Of a DNA stretch of 43,895 bases, positions 1 through 7,387 are shown piece by piece. Made by a program: the position numbers and the translations under genes. The notes under the pieces are model-generated. The model ran no database searches. It worked only from the letters and a program-made list of their open reading frames with translations, and had not been told where the DNA came from. Source of the stretch: a virus; the IMG/VR virus record IMGVR_UViG_3300030339_002069, positions 1-43,895 of that record, one strand, 5' to 3'. Position 1 is the stretch's first letter, and each line of letters starts with the position of its first letter.

Positions 1-186
1 TTATAATCCTAAACTATCACATAGAGTTGAATAGATACTGTATGAATAAACATTCTTACATTTAGTTGCTACTAATTTTCTGCTATAATTTAATACACTT
101 ATCTTATCCATTTTACTCAAGTCTTCATTGATATCTATTGTAATATAATTATCATTCTTATCCCAAACTTTGATATTTTTAATCAT
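1..186 (-). CDS. Small hypothetical protein, 61 aa
   Basis: Complete minus-strand gene: its stop codon is the first three bases of the window and its ATG is at 184-186. An AAGGAAG ribosome binding site lies at about 196-202 and a good minus-strand promoter at 240-268. The product is soluble and of mixed charge, with no family I recognise. It is transcribed divergently from the gene at 481-819, and only one other gene in the window (34525-34821) runs on this strand. The promoter belongs to the same TTAAAA-element class as the + strand promoters, so the gene appears to share the element's regulation. Confidence 0.7.
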   Translation of the reverse strand: MIKNIKVWDKNDNYITIDINEDLSKMDKISVLNYSRKLVATKCKNVYSYSIYSTLCDSLGL

Positions 187-239
187 TTTAACGCACTTCC
201 TTTTAATTTATTATTTATATGTAATTTAATCTATAATTG

Positions 240-280
240 ATTATCTCATACAATAAAGACAATTACAAGTATTATTTTAA
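240..280 (-). promoter_or_regulatory. TTAAAA-class promoter for the minus-strand gene at 1-186
   Basis: Read on the minus strand: TTAAAATAATAC at 280-269, -35 TTGTAA at 268-263, 17-bp spacer, -10 GATAAT at 245-240. The TTAAAA start lies 12 bp before the -35 box, the same spacing as in seven other promoters of this window. Confidence 0.75.
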
Positions 281-383
281 CATGTTATTAAGTTTTTTAA
301 AACTAACATAAACAACAAATATAAATCATATAATATACAAAGGGAACAAATTCTAAACCACTAAAAATAAACTTATAAATATA

Positions 384-433
384 TTAAAATAATACTAAAA
401 ATACTTGCAATTATATTATTTATTTGCTATAAT
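384..433 (+). promoter_or_regulatory. TTAAAA-class promoter for 481-819
   Basis: TTAAAA at 384-389, -35 TTGCAA at 405-410, 17-bp spacer, -10 TATAAT at 428-433. The element-to--35 distance is 21 bp. The leader carries AATACATAAA at 448-457, a motif that recurs in other leaders of this window. Confidence 0.8.
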
Positions 434-480
434 TAGGTATACCCACAATACATAAACAAATTAATTAAGGAGTGATTAAA

Positions 481-819
481 ATGATAGATACAATAATAAC
501 CTTAGATTATAAACTTGAAAGAATAGGAAATAGATGTCTTGATGAAATGGGTTGTGATTATTTATATCAAATAGAAAGCTCAAAACTAATAAACGATATA
601 ATGTCTTGTAAACCTTGGTTAAAAAATATAACTATTGCTGACATTAAAAAATATTTAGAATATTTTCAAAATAGCACAAAAAAGGAAATAATAAGATATT
701 ATAAAAAATATAAAGAAACTAATAAGAATGATTGGAAAATTAAAGCTGAAAGTAAATATAAAGAATATACAGATAATTTAGGTGGAACAATGACAATTGA
801 AGAAATTATTAATAAGTAA
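481..819 (+). CDS. Hypothetical protein, 112 aa
   Basis: Starts at the ATG at 481, about 8 bases after an AAGGAGTG ribosome binding site; a longer frame from a GTG at 472 would start inside that site and is unlikely. The product is helical and Lys/Asn/Glu-rich with one Cys pair in the first half. No family is recognised. It is the first gene of a short rightward unit with 865-1191, driven by the promoter at 405-433. Confidence 0.75.
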   Translation: MIDTIITLDYKLERIGNRCLDEMGCDYLYQIESSKLINDIMSCKPWLKNITIADIKKYLEYFQNSTKKEIIRYYKKYKETNKNDWKIKAESKYKEYTDNLGGTMTIEEIINK

Positions 820-864
820 GTATTTATCCTTATTAAAATAAAATAATGAAAGAGGTAAATTTGT

Positions 865-1191
865 ATGAAATATGTTGATAGTAAAATATTTGGAATATGT
901 AATATATTAGCAAAGAAAGATATTAATGAAAATTTTTGTGAATGTGAAGATAATAAAAATGCAAAATATGAATATTACCTCAATACAGAAACAAATGAAT
1001 ATTTTGCATTAAAGAAAGATGGAATAAAAATAACATTTGATGTTTTAGTATCAAAATTTAAATTTACAGGTAAAATTTTAGAATATAAACAAGGTATAGG
1101 ATATTATATAAACGGTGAATTTATAACAACCGCAAAAGAACAAATTGAAGAGTATTATAGTAATTTATTTGAAAGAGATTGCGATATATAA
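865..1191 (+). CDS. Hypothetical protein, 108 aa
   Basis: Preceded by AAAGAGGT, about 9 bases before the ATG. It follows 481-819 after 45 bases without a promoter, so the two are likely co-transcribed, and an AT-rich hairpin at 1207-1240 follows. The sequence looks like a small mixed alpha/beta domain with a C-x-C near residue 29. No family recognised. Confidence 0.75.
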   Translation: MKYVDSKIFGICNILAKKDINENFCECEDNKNAKYEYYLNTETNEYFALKKDGIKITFDVLVSKFKFTGKILEYKQGIGYYINGEFITTAKEQIEEYYSNLFERDCDI

Positions 1192-1206
1192 AAAATACTG
1201 TATCAA

Positions 1207-1240
1207 ATAAAAATAGAAAAAAGCTATAGTCTATTTTTAT
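1207..1240 (+). terminator. AT-rich hairpin after 865-1191
   Basis: A perfect 10-bp inverted repeat (1207-1216 with 1231-1240, arms ATAAAAATAG/CTATTTTTAT) whose second arm supplies a U-run. It is weak in G+C but correctly placed 16 bases after a stop codon. Confidence 0.5.
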
Positions 1241-1286
1241 ATAAATACAAAACATCTATCCACTAAAATATAAACTTCATAACAAA

Positions 1287-1327
1287 TTAAAATAAAACTG
1301 TACAAACAATTAATAAAATGATATACT
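1287..1327 (+). promoter_or_regulatory. TTAAAA-class promoter for the mini membrane peptide at 1375-1488
   Basis: TTAAAA at 1287-1292, -35 TGTACA at 1299-1304 (12 bp later), 17-bp spacer, -10 TATACT at 1322-1327 preceded by TG (extended -10). Confidence 0.7.
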
Positions 1328-1374
1328 AATACTTGTAGGAGGAAAACCAACAACCAAGAAAAATGGAGGAGGAA

Positions 1375-1488
1375 ATGAGAAAGAGAATTGAAAGGAATAG
1401 ACAAAGACAACAAGACAAAAATGACTTAATAAAAACAATTATTTCAATAATTTCAATGGTTCTCACACTACTTAAATTATTCTTATAA
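1375..1488 (+). CDS. 37-aa mini membrane peptide
   Basis: A short frame with its own promoter (1299-1327), an adjacent GGAGGA ribosome binding site and a downstream hairpin terminator (1513-1547), so it is a complete single-gene unit. The first 20 residues are strongly basic (MRKRIERNRQRQ start) and the last 17 form one hydrophobic helix rich in Ile/Leu. It could also start at the in-frame ATG at 1363. Its hydrophobic half resembles that of the peptide at 1592-1678, suggesting related genes. Size and topology fit a small membrane-active peptide such as a holin-like or type I toxin-like protein, but no family is certain. Confidence 0.6.
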   Translation: MRKRIERNRQRQQDKNDLIKTIISIISMVLTLLKLFL

Positions 1489-1512
1489 TTATATATTAAG
1501 TCATAACACACA

Positions 1513-1547
1513 AAAGGGGATACAATAAAAGTATTTCCCTTTCCTTT
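1513..1547. terminator. Hairpin terminator after 1375-1488
   Basis: Arms AAAGGGGATAC (1513-1523) and GTATTTCCCTTT (1531-1542) pair with little loss and are followed by a pyrimidine-rich stretch. It separates the two mini-peptide genes and may act in both directions. Confidence 0.6.
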
Positions 1548-1591
1548 AAATTCTCTTTAATTATATAATAGATATAAAAGGAGGTCAAGAG

Positions 1592-1678
1592 ATGAAAAAT
1601 GCAACAGTGCGTCTAATAGGTACAATAACAAGTATAATAACGCTAATAGGACTAGTATTAATACTAATATTTAAATAG
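1592..1678 (+). CDS. 28-aa mini membrane peptide
   Basis: A near-perfect AAAGGAGGT ribosome binding site lies 6-7 bases before the ATG at 1592. After a short polar start (MKNATVRL) the rest is a single transmembrane helix of Ile/Leu/Val/Gly ending in Lys. The pattern T-I-x-S-I-I in the helix is shared with the peptide at 1375-1488. The only promoter candidate is a poor -35 (TTTCCT, 1540-1545) with TATAAT at 1563-1568. Function unknown; a small membrane regulator or toxin-like peptide is possible. Confidence 0.6.
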   Translation: MKNATVRLIGTITSIITLIGLVLILIFK

Positions 1679-1730
1679 ATATAAATTTATTCATAAATCA
1701 AATAATCCCAAATTGAAAGGAAGTAATAAA

Positions 1731-2264
1731 ATGAAAAACATAAAATCAATATTAAAATCAATAATCCTAACTGGAACAATTACAATATTAATATCAATTC
1801 CAGTATTAGCAGATTCTAACGACCCAAATATATTAAATCATTATACTAATTTTAAAGGTGACGTGGTAACAGTATATAAAGATAATACAACTTACATCAA
1901 TAGTGACGTTAAAATCCAATCAATAGACAAAACTACTAATACAGTAACAATTAACAAACAAGGTGAATTATACTCATTCTACGTAGACTCTACAGACAAC
2001 TATTACTTAAACGAACAAATCAATATCACAATGAATCAAGATAACGAAATAATAGACTCAATAGTAGAAACACAACCAATTGTATATACAACTCAAATAT
2101 CCTCACTAGACAACGATATAGCGACTATAAATATAAACGGCAACAAATACACCTTTGACAACTTAGAAGGTCAAGACGGATGGCTAACAGGGGATAAATG
2201 CAAGGTTATAATACAAGATGGAAAACTTTTAGAAGTTCGACCAATTCCATTGAATGAGAGATAA
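1731..2264 (+). CDS. Exported protein with signal peptide, 177 aa
   Basis: Starts at ATG 1731 after GAAAGGAAG. Residues 1-27 are a classical Sec signal peptide: basic start (KNIKSILK), hydrophobic core, and a likely cut after Val-Leu-Ala before Asp-Ser. The remainder is a beta-rich extracellular protein with two similar stretches containing T-x-T-I-N/T-I-N-I-N strands, perhaps repeated small barrel domains. It uses more C-ending codons (AAC, GAC) than its neighbours, hinting at a separate origin. No family recognised; an exported product in an early phage region could change the host surface, but that is inference. Confidence 0.8.
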   Translation: MKNIKSILKSIILTGTITILISIPVLADSNDPNILNHYTNFKGDVVTVYKDNTTYINSDVKIQSIDKTTNTVTINKQGELYSFYVDSTDNYYLNEQINITMNQDNEIIDSIVETQPIVYTTQISSLDNDIATININGNKYTFDNLEGQDGWLTGDKCKVIIQDGKLLEVRPIPLNER

Positions 2265-2311
2265 ATAAATACTAGATTAAAATAATTCAAATATGAAAGG
2301 ATGTTATTAAA

Positions 2312-2713
2312 ATGTTAAAAATATTAAATAGAATGGTAAAATGTAAAATTGAGGAAAGCGACAAAACAGAAAAAGAGTTTATTAAAGATGGTTGGAAATC
2401 ACTAGCAACATTTAATAGAGATAACGGATATAAAGAATTTCATCTGTCAAAAAATATTCATATAGATGAAGATAGCCATGAAGTTAAAATATATTTCAAT
2501 TCAGGACATGTAGACAATATAAATTTAGAAGAATCAGAAGTTAATAAACTAATATCAAATAAAAGCAATTATATTAATTACTGGAAAGTTGAAAAATTAG
2601 TTGATAATGATTATAAAACCATATTTGAAGAATTAGCACCTAAAGAGTGGAAAGATATAGGTTGGGATTTAGCTATGAAAAACGTAGGTAAACAAGTTCT
2701 AACATTTAGTTAA
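2312..2713 (+). CDS. Hypothetical protein, 133 aa
   Basis: A GAAAGGATG ribosome binding site precedes ATG 2312. The leader contains the recurring ACTAGATTAAAATAAT motif (2270-2285) but no clear -35/-10, so it may be co-transcribed with the exported protein upstream. It is soluble with several Trp-Lys and Asp/Glu-rich segments. No family recognised. A 9-bp hairpin follows at 2727-2760. Confidence 0.75.
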   Translation: MLKILNRMVKCKIEESDKTEKEFIKDGWKSLATFNRDNGYKEFHLSKNIHIDEDSHEVKIYFNSGHVDNINLEESEVNKLISNKSNYINYWKVEKLVDNDYKTIFEELAPKEWKDIGWDLAMKNVGKQVLTFS

Positions 2714-2726
2714 TATAGATGCAAAT

Positions 2727-2760
2727 AGACTAGCTTAAGAAATGATTGAATAGCTAGTCT
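2727..2760 (+). terminator. Hairpin after 2312-2713
   Basis: AGACTAGCT (2727-2735) pairs perfectly with AGCTAGTCT (2752-2760). There is no clear U-run afterwards, so terminator function is tentative. Similar AGACTA-arm hairpins occur at 16903 and 20975. Confidence 0.4.
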
Positions 2761-2786
2761 TAAACTGTATAATAAATTAAACAATT

Positions 2787-2815
2787 TTGACATTAATTAT
2801 AAAAGGAAGTATATT
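2787..2815 (+). promoter_or_regulatory. Promoter for the 2963-4097 unit
   Basis: -35 TTGACA (2787-2792, consensus), 17-bp spacer, -10 TATATT (2810-2815). A leader of about 140 bases follows, with a TAACTAATTAAAATAAT motif near 2864 and a possible minigene at 2899-2913. Confidence 0.7.
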
Positions 2816-2898
2816 ATTAATATGGAGTAATTTCATAAATGGTAACAATAAACTTATAATGTAGTAACTAATTAAAATAATAGAAAGGTTGTGATAAG

Positions 2899-2913
2899 AT
2901 GCTGAGGATATAA
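2899..2913 (+). other. Possible 4-codon leader minigene (M-L-R-I-stop)
   Basis: ATG CTG AGG ATA TAA follows AAAGGTTGTG. A closely similar leader segment occurs at 21041-21069 (GAAAGGTCGTGTATAAGGTG then CTG ATA TAA), also upstream of a regulatory gene. Conservation of the segment is the only support for translation. Confidence 0.3.
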
Positions 2914-2962
2914 AACAAAACAACTATAAACAAAATCAAATAAGTAAAGGAATGATTTAACT

Positions 2963-3154
2963 ATGATGAACAATTATTATTGTTACAATCCAGTAAAGAA
3001 AGACTTTATCTGTAACATGGGACAAGTATACTTTGATAATGGAACACATTATATAACTAATAAAGAATTTTGGATATTTAAGAGAGGTGATAAACTTGAT
3101 AATATATTAAAGAAATGGAGAGTATTTCAAAATATGAGGTTTGATGAAAATTAA
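2963..3154 (+). CDS. Small hypothetical protein, 63 aa
   Basis: An AAAGGAATG ribosome binding site precedes ATG 2963; two Met codons are adjacent and either could serve. The product is aromatic-rich (Tyr, Phe, Trp) with two Cys residues. It lies 31 bases upstream of the winged-helix gene 3186-4097 and is probably in the same operon. No family recognised. Confidence 0.65.
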   Translation: MMNNYYCYNPVKKDFICNMGQVYFDNGTHYITNKEFWIFKRGDKLDNILKKWRVFQNMRFDEN

Positions 3155-3185
3155 TAATATACAATAAGAGAGGATATAATAATAT

Positions 3186-4097
3186 ATGGAAATAAGAGAT
3201 AATGACACGTTTATAATGATTGACAATAAATACATAAGAAATAATGAGGACATACTGACAAGTGAACAACTAACAATATTAGTTTTAATAACTATGAATT
3301 TAAGTTGTAAAGGTGCCTATATATTTTCTATTACGTGGTTACTTGATATATTAAATTATTCAAGAAGCAATGACAGAAAGATAAAAGATATTAAAGAAAT
3401 ACTGCAACAATTTATTAATGATAACATAATGATTTTTTATACCAATATATTGACCGATGATAACATTCTAACAGATATATTAAATATAGATAAAAATGAT
3501 TTATTATATTGCTATATAGAAGATGCAACAAACTTTACTTTAATATATGATAGAGAAATTATAGAACTAACAGACATAGCAAATAAACATAAATTAAATA
3601 CATATTCATTGATTCACTTAATAATATACATATATTCATTTATAGACAATAATGAACAAGATGAAGACTATAAGCTATGTTATCCATCATATAGCAAGAT
3701 TAACGAAGATATAGAACTGAGTGAATCTACAATTACAAAGTATCTTGATATATTACAACAATATAAAATAATAGCATGTGACTATGCAGGATTTAAAGAA
3801 ACTACAAAAGGACAAATTAAGAATAGTAAAATGTTTTATTGTAGATATCAGGACAAAGAATTATTAATCACTAGGATAAATAACTATAGAGCAAAAGAAG
3901 GATTTATAAAACAAAACAAACTAAGTAAAAATAAATCTAATCTTAAAAGAAGTCTAAAGCAAATAATAAATAATCTAAAGGAAAAAGAAAATAAGAACTT
4001 AATTACAACTATAGAAAAGGAAAGACTAAAACTATTGCAAGAAGAATATAAAAATATAGAACAACAAAAAGAAGAAAAAGAAAAACCAAATCAATAG
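3186..4097 (+). CDS. Dual winged-helix DNA-binding protein, candidate replication initiator
   Basis: 303 aa. Residues about 25-85 and 160-200 each look like a helix-turn-helix/winged-helix unit. The second contains YPSYSKINEDIELSESTITK, where Ser-x-x-T-I-x-K-Y is a typical recognition-helix pattern found in plasmid and phage replication initiators and related regulators. A basic coiled tail of about 65 residues (Lys/Glu/Gln-rich) ends the protein. It sits directly upstream of a symmetric inverted-repeat array (4235-4348) and an SF2 helicase, which is what one expects of an origin-binding protein and its site. A transcription regulator is the alternative. The role is inferred from fold and context. 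Confidence 0.6.
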   Translation: MEIRDNDTFIMIDNKYIRNNEDILTSEQLTILVLITMNLSCKGAYIFSITWLLDILNYSRSNDRKIKDIKEILQQFINDNIMIFYTNILTDDNILTDILNIDKNDLLYCYIEDATNFTLIYDREIIELTDIANKHKLNTYSLIHLIIYIYSFIDNNEQDEDYKLCYPSYSKINEDIELSESTITKYLDILQQYKIIACDYAGFKETTKGQIKNSKMFYCRYQDKELLITRINNYRAKEGFIKQNKLSKNKSNLKRSLKQIINNLKEKENKNLITTIEKERLKLLQEEYKNIEQQKEEKEKPNQ

Positions 4098-4234
4098 CTT
4101 GCTATTATAGATTCTATACTTGATATTAGTTTCTTTAGATTTAAATTTATATTATTTATTAGTATATATTGATATTGGTTCTCTATTGATACACTTCAAT
4201 GTTAATCAATATATGCTCACTAGGGTTTTGCCAG

Positions 4235-4348
4235 TGTATGTGGTCAAGACAAAAAATATAAATTCTTGTATGTGGTGAACACTGTTTTTTTGAAAAAGTA
4301 GTCTTGGACACATACAAGAAAATAGAAAAAAGTGGTTGGACACATACA
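4235..4348. repeat. Symmetric four-copy 16-bp inverted repeat array (iteron or operator cluster)
   Basis: Two direct copies, TGTATGTGGTCAAGAC (4235-4250) and TGTATGTGGTGAACAC (4267-4282), face two inverted copies, 4301-4316 (reads TGTATGTGTCCAAGAC on the minus strand) and 4333-4348 (TGTATGTGTCCAACCA). Both pairs are spaced exactly 32 bp start to start, about three helix turns, and the whole array is symmetric about position 4291.5. TTCTTGTATGTG is identical in copies 2 and 3. The array lies in the 311-base gap between the dual winged-helix gene and the helicase; the rest of the gap (4098-4234) is plain AT-rich DNA. It is best explained as a binding site for a protein that loads as paired dimers, either an origin or the helicase operator. 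Confidence 0.75.
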
Positions 4349-4408
4349 AATGAATTTAGAGTTGAAATAGGTAGCAAATTAAAGCATAAGAGAGGAAGAG
4401 AAAGATAA

Positions 4409-6022
4409 ATGAAGTTAAGAGAGTACCAAAAAGAAAGTATTAGTAAAATAAAAGGCTTGAAAATGGGAGAAAAGGGAATAATATCCTTACCGACAGGAAC
4501 AGGAAAAACAATTGTGATGAGTGGACTTGCTAAAGAGGAAATAACAGAAAGAATATTGATAGTAGTTATGAGTACAGAACTAAGAGAACAAACCATTGAT
4601 AAGCTAAAATTTGTATGCGGTGATAATGTCGATGTAGGAAGTGTACAAGGTAAGTTGAATGAATGTGACAATAATATAATAGTAGCAACTAGACAAAGTT
4701 TAACACACGTAAAGAGTAATAGATTAAAGGAGATAACTAACAACGGTGATTTTAAATATATTATATTTGATGAATGTCATGTTGCGGTTGAACAAATAAA
4801 GAAAATTACTGATATAATTGGTAAAAATTCAATTGTTATTGGAGTTACTGCAACACCTTTTAATCCTAAGATGGTTGAAGTATTTGATAAGATAATATAT
4901 GAAATGACTTTATTAGAAGCTATTAAAAGTAATTATTTAGTAGAACCAAAAGCAAGAAAAGTATATACAAATACAGATATATCAAATGTCAAAACTATTG
5001 GAGGAGAATTTATTCAAAAGCACCTAGAAGAAGCTATCAATAATGATGATAGAAATAATATAATTGTAAAATCTTATTTAGATTATGCAACAGATAGAAA
5101 TCACACTATAATATTTGCAAGTGGAATTGACCACGCTAATGCGATAACTAAATGTTTTCAGGATAATGGTATAGATGCAAGGTCAATTGATAGCACACTT
5201 GACTCTATACAAAGAAAGAATACATTAGAAGATTTTAAAAACGGTAAGTTTAAAGTATTAGTAAATATTAGTATATTAACAACTGGCTTTGATTTTCCTG
5301 CTTTAGATTGCGTTATAATGGCACGTAGTACTAAATCAAGGATATTATATATGCAATGTTTAGGAAGGGTTTTAAGGCTATCAGAAGGAAAAGAGAACGC
5401 ACTTATAATAGATATAGATGATATAGTAAATAAGTTTTCATTGATTAATATTGATAGTATATTTAATATAACTTTTCACGATGACGAAACATTAACAGAA
5501 GCTGAGGAACGAATTAAAATAGCAGATAAAGAAGAAAAAGAACGTTTAATACTAGAACAGGAAGAAAGAGAAAGACAAAAATTAGAACAATTAAAACTTG
5601 AATCAGAAGAAATAGACTTATTCAATTCTAATATTAAGAATGTTTATGAATATTCTAGCCTTGATTGGTTTGAATGGTATTATAATAAAAACATATATTA
5701 TATATTAAGTTTGAATGATAAAATTGATATTATATTAACTAAGATTGATGATGAATTTATTTCTTATAGGTATGAAAATAAACTATTAGAAGAATATGAA
5801 AGAAATGAGAATTTAAAAGAACTGGTTGATAATATTGATAATATGGCATATACATATGGAAGTAGCTTTATAGACAAGAATGCCAAATGGAAGAAAGACA
5901 AGCCAACTGATAAGCAAATAGCGTGTATTAAAGGTAACTGGAAAGTATATACAAAGTTTGATTGTCATAAATATTTTAAAAGCAGAGCTTTATTTTTTAC
6001 ATTTAAGGATATGAATAATTAA
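4409..6022 (+). CDS. SF2 DEAD/DEAH-type DNA helicase
   Basis: 537 aa. Canonical superfamily 2 motifs appear in order: N-terminal Q-like KLREYQ (2-7), motif I LPTGTGKT (27-34), motif II DECH (121-124), motif III TATP (147-150), motif V TTGFDFP (291-297) and motif VI QCLGRVLR (316-323). It belongs with the type III restriction Res-subunit/UvsW-like ATP-dependent translocases used in phage replication and repair. Residues about 365-410 are a charged coiled coil, and the C-terminus holds a KPTDKQIACIKGNW segment resembling small DNA-binding tails of phage helicases. No nuclease motif and no modification partner are nearby, so a replication/repair helicase is preferred over restriction. A GAGGAAGAG ribosome binding site precedes the ATG. 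Confidence 0.9.
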   Translation: MKLREYQKESISKIKGLKMGEKGIISLPTGTGKTIVMSGLAKEEITERILIVVMSTELREQTIDKLKFVCGDNVDVGSVQGKLNECDNNIIVATRQSLTHVKSNRLKEITNNGDFKYIIFDECHVAVEQIKKITDIIGKNSIVIGVTATPFNPKMVEVFDKIIYEMTLLEAIKSNYLVEPKARKVYTNTDISNVKTIGGEFIQKHLEEAINNDDRNNIIVKSYLDYATDRNHTIIFASGIDHANAITKCFQDNGIDARSIDSTLDSIQRKNTLEDFKNGKFKVLVNISILTTGFDFPALDCVIMARSTKSRILYMQCLGRVLRLSEGKENALIIDIDDIVNKFSLINIDSIFNITFHDDETLTEAEERIKIADKEEKERLILEQEERERQKLEQLKLESEEIDLFNSNIKNVYEYSSLDWFEWYYNKNIYYILSLNDKIDIILTKIDDEFISYRYENKLLEEYERNENLKELVDNIDNMAYTYGSSFIDKNAKWKKDKPTDKQIACIKGNWKVYTKFDCHKYFKSRALFFTFKDMNN

Positions 6023-6030
6023 ATAAGTTT

Positions 6031-6063
6031 AAAGGATATATTAATTTATATCCTTTTCTTTTT
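6031..6063 (+). terminator. Rho-independent terminator of the helicase
   Basis: Arms AAAGGATATA (6031-6040) and TATATCCTTT (6047-6056) are a perfect 10-bp stem, followed by TTCTTTTT. It lies 8 bases after the stop codon. Confidence 0.85.
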
Positions 6064-6088
6064 ATACAGTTTTAATTATAGTCAACTT

Positions 6089-6097
6089 TTATCCACA
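6089..6097 (+). other. Perfect DnaA box (TTATCCACA)
   Basis: Exact match to the bacterial DnaA consensus TTATCCACA in the non-coding stretch downstream of the helicase. A single box is weak evidence by itself but fits the replication-type genes just upstream. Confidence 0.4.
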
Positions 6098-6101
6098 CAA
6101 C

Positions 6102-6139
6102 GAAAAAGAGACTGCCTAGGCTATTCCTAAGTAATCTCT
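6102..6139 (-). terminator. Minus-strand terminator of the small RNA
   Basis: Read on the minus strand: AGAGATTACTTAGG, loop AATAG, CCTAGGCAGTCTCT, then TTTTTC. Thirteen of 14 positions pair, two of them G-U. Confidence 0.7.
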
Positions 6140-6260
6140 AACTTCATTTCTGATACTCTATCATAAGAGCTATCCTAGTTCGTCTATTTCTATTTAAAGC
6201 TTTATAAGTCCTAATTTAAGTTGCTTTGTCTTAGGTTGTTATGTTGTGTTCTTTTGTTAA
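6105..6260 (-). ncRNA. Candidate minus-strand small RNA of about 155 nt
   Basis: A promoter-like block points left at 6265-6375 and a strong minus-strand terminator hairpin closes the unit at 6102-6139. Nothing longer than 7 codons can be translated in between. The transcript could form two further hairpins, CCTAA...TTAGG and CTCT...AGAG. It faces the + strand promoter at 6477 and the helicase terminator. Together with that promoter it accounts for the 542-base gene-free gap at 6023-6564. Expression is inferred from signals only. Confidence 0.5.
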
Positions 6261-6264
6261 TCTA

Positions 6265-6375
6265 AATATACCATCATATCAATTATTATTAAAACGTCAA
6301 AAATAACTAAATAACGTATTAAACTAATAGTTGTCTTTAATTATCTCTAGTTTACTCTGTTTTTCGTAGTATTTC
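6265..6375 (-). promoter_or_regulatory. Block-type promoter, minus-strand copy
   Basis: One of four copies of a promoter block of about 110 bp (others at 10421, 11657 and 17135). On the minus strand it reads GAAATACTA...CAGAGTAAAC...ATTAAAG...TTTAATACGTTAT...TTGACG (6300-6295), 24 bp, then TATATT (6270-6265) with TG one base before it. An alternative sigma-A -10 (TATGAT, 6278-6273) sits 16 bp from TTGACG. Confidence 0.65.
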
Positions 6376-6476
6376 ACTTTATTTATATTTTAATATGTTA
6401 CTAGATTTATTAATTATCTGCAAAGGATTGTTATTTAAATTACAATAAGGTACATAAAATTAAACTATATAACTAA

Positions 6477-6516
6477 TTAAAATAATACTTGCAATTATCT
6501 AAAACTTCTATATAAT
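6477..6516 (+). promoter_or_regulatory. TTAAAA-class promoter for 6565-7233
   Basis: TTAAAATAATAC at 6477-6488, -35 TTGCAA at 6489-6494, 16-bp spacer, -10 TATAAT at 6511-6516. The first 12 bases match the minus-strand promoter at 269-280 exactly. Confidence 0.8.
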
Positions 6517-6564
6517 AAGTATTATAGTAATTAAATAAATAATAAATTTATAGGAGTGATAATA

Positions 6565-7233
6565 ATGAATATATTAACAAAGGAATCTTTACAAACTCAA
6601 TTTTTTACATATGAAGGAATAATGGAATATAATAACTTTAGAATAATTGCAGGATATGAAGATAGAATCAATTATGAAGGTAAGGAAGTCCATCAAGCAA
6701 TGCATGCAATAATATACAATACAACAACTAAAGAGATAATATATAATAGTGGTAATAATTTGTTTTTAGAAAATGGTTTTTTACTTGTATATGCAGATAC
6801 ATTATTGAAATTAGTAGAAAAATATATAAATGATAGCTGGAACTTAAACAAGTTATTAGATTCATTCTTTTATGATTTTAGTTTTTTTAAATTTGATAGA
6901 ATTAAAAAGCAATTTGAAAATGAAGAAATAGAAGCTAAAAAACAAATAGAACAAACTGCAATTGAAAATGAAAATACAGAACTTGAAAATGAATTAAAAG
7001 GTATATGCATCAACAATGAATTAAAATTAATCAAAAGTTTTACACGAATGTATATAGTAAAGTTTAAAGACAAGAGATGTAATAAAACAATAAGTACTAC
7101 AGATACATTAATCAAAATAATAAATGATGAAAGTTATAAAAATGAATATAAGATTATATATAGTAATAATAATACATGTGATTGTAAAGATTATAATATA
7201 GCACTAAAAGAAGCAATAAAAATATGTAGCTAA
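6565..7233 (+). CDS. Hypothetical coiled-coil protein, 222 aa
   Basis: Starts at ATG 6565 after TAGGAGTGA; the upstream GTG at 6556 lies in the ribosome binding site. Residues 1-110 look like a compact alpha/beta domain, residues about 115-155 are a Glu/Lys/Asn coiled coil, and the C-terminal 65 residues carry a C-x-C near the end. It is a single-gene unit between the promoter at 6477 and a hairpin at 7244. No family recognised. Confidence 0.8.
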   Translation: MNILTKESLQTQFFTYEGIMEYNNFRIIAGYEDRINYEGKEVHQAMHAIIYNTTTKEIIYNSGNNLFLENGFLLVYADTLLKLVEKYINDSWNLNKLLDSFFYDFSFFKFDRIKKQFENEEIEAKKQIEQTAIENENTELENELKGICINNELKLIKSFTRMYIVKFKDKRCNKTISTTDTLIKIINDESYKNEYKIIYSNNNTCDCKDYNIALKEAIKICS

Positions 7234-7243
7234 ATATCCATTT

Positions 7244-7270
7244 AAGAGTTGTTAATAAATAGCAACTCTT
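7244..7270 (+). terminator. Hairpin after 6565-7233
   Basis: AAGAGTTG (7244-7251) pairs perfectly with CAACTCTT (7263-7270). Only a short AT-rich run follows, so it is a moderate terminator. Confidence 0.55.
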
Positions 7271-7287
7271 ATAAACTTAATAACTAA

Positions 7288-7339
7288 TTAAAATAAATAT
7301 CAAAAATCTATTGCAATATAAAAACCATAGGAGTAATAT
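7288..7339 (+). promoter_or_regulatory. TTAAAA-class promoter for 7388-7645
   Basis: TTAAAA at 7288-7293, -35 TTGCAA at 7311-7316 (23 bp later), 17-bp spacer, -10 TAATAT at 7334-7339. Confidence 0.65.
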
Positions 7340-7387
7340 AGACTTAACAACAAATTACATATAAATTATTTAAGGAGATGTTAAAAA

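Noticed and set aside
4183-4743. Minus-strand 186-codon open frame
   Set aside because: It is antisense to the helicase motif I region and the iteron array, with no ribosome binding site and a Leu/Ser/Phe-rich composition typical of shadow frames in AT-rich DNA.
4409-6022. Type III restriction enzyme Res subunit
   Set aside because: Motifs fit the superfamily, but there is no endonuclease motif and no methyltransferase gene nearby, and the length fits a UvsW-like helicase.
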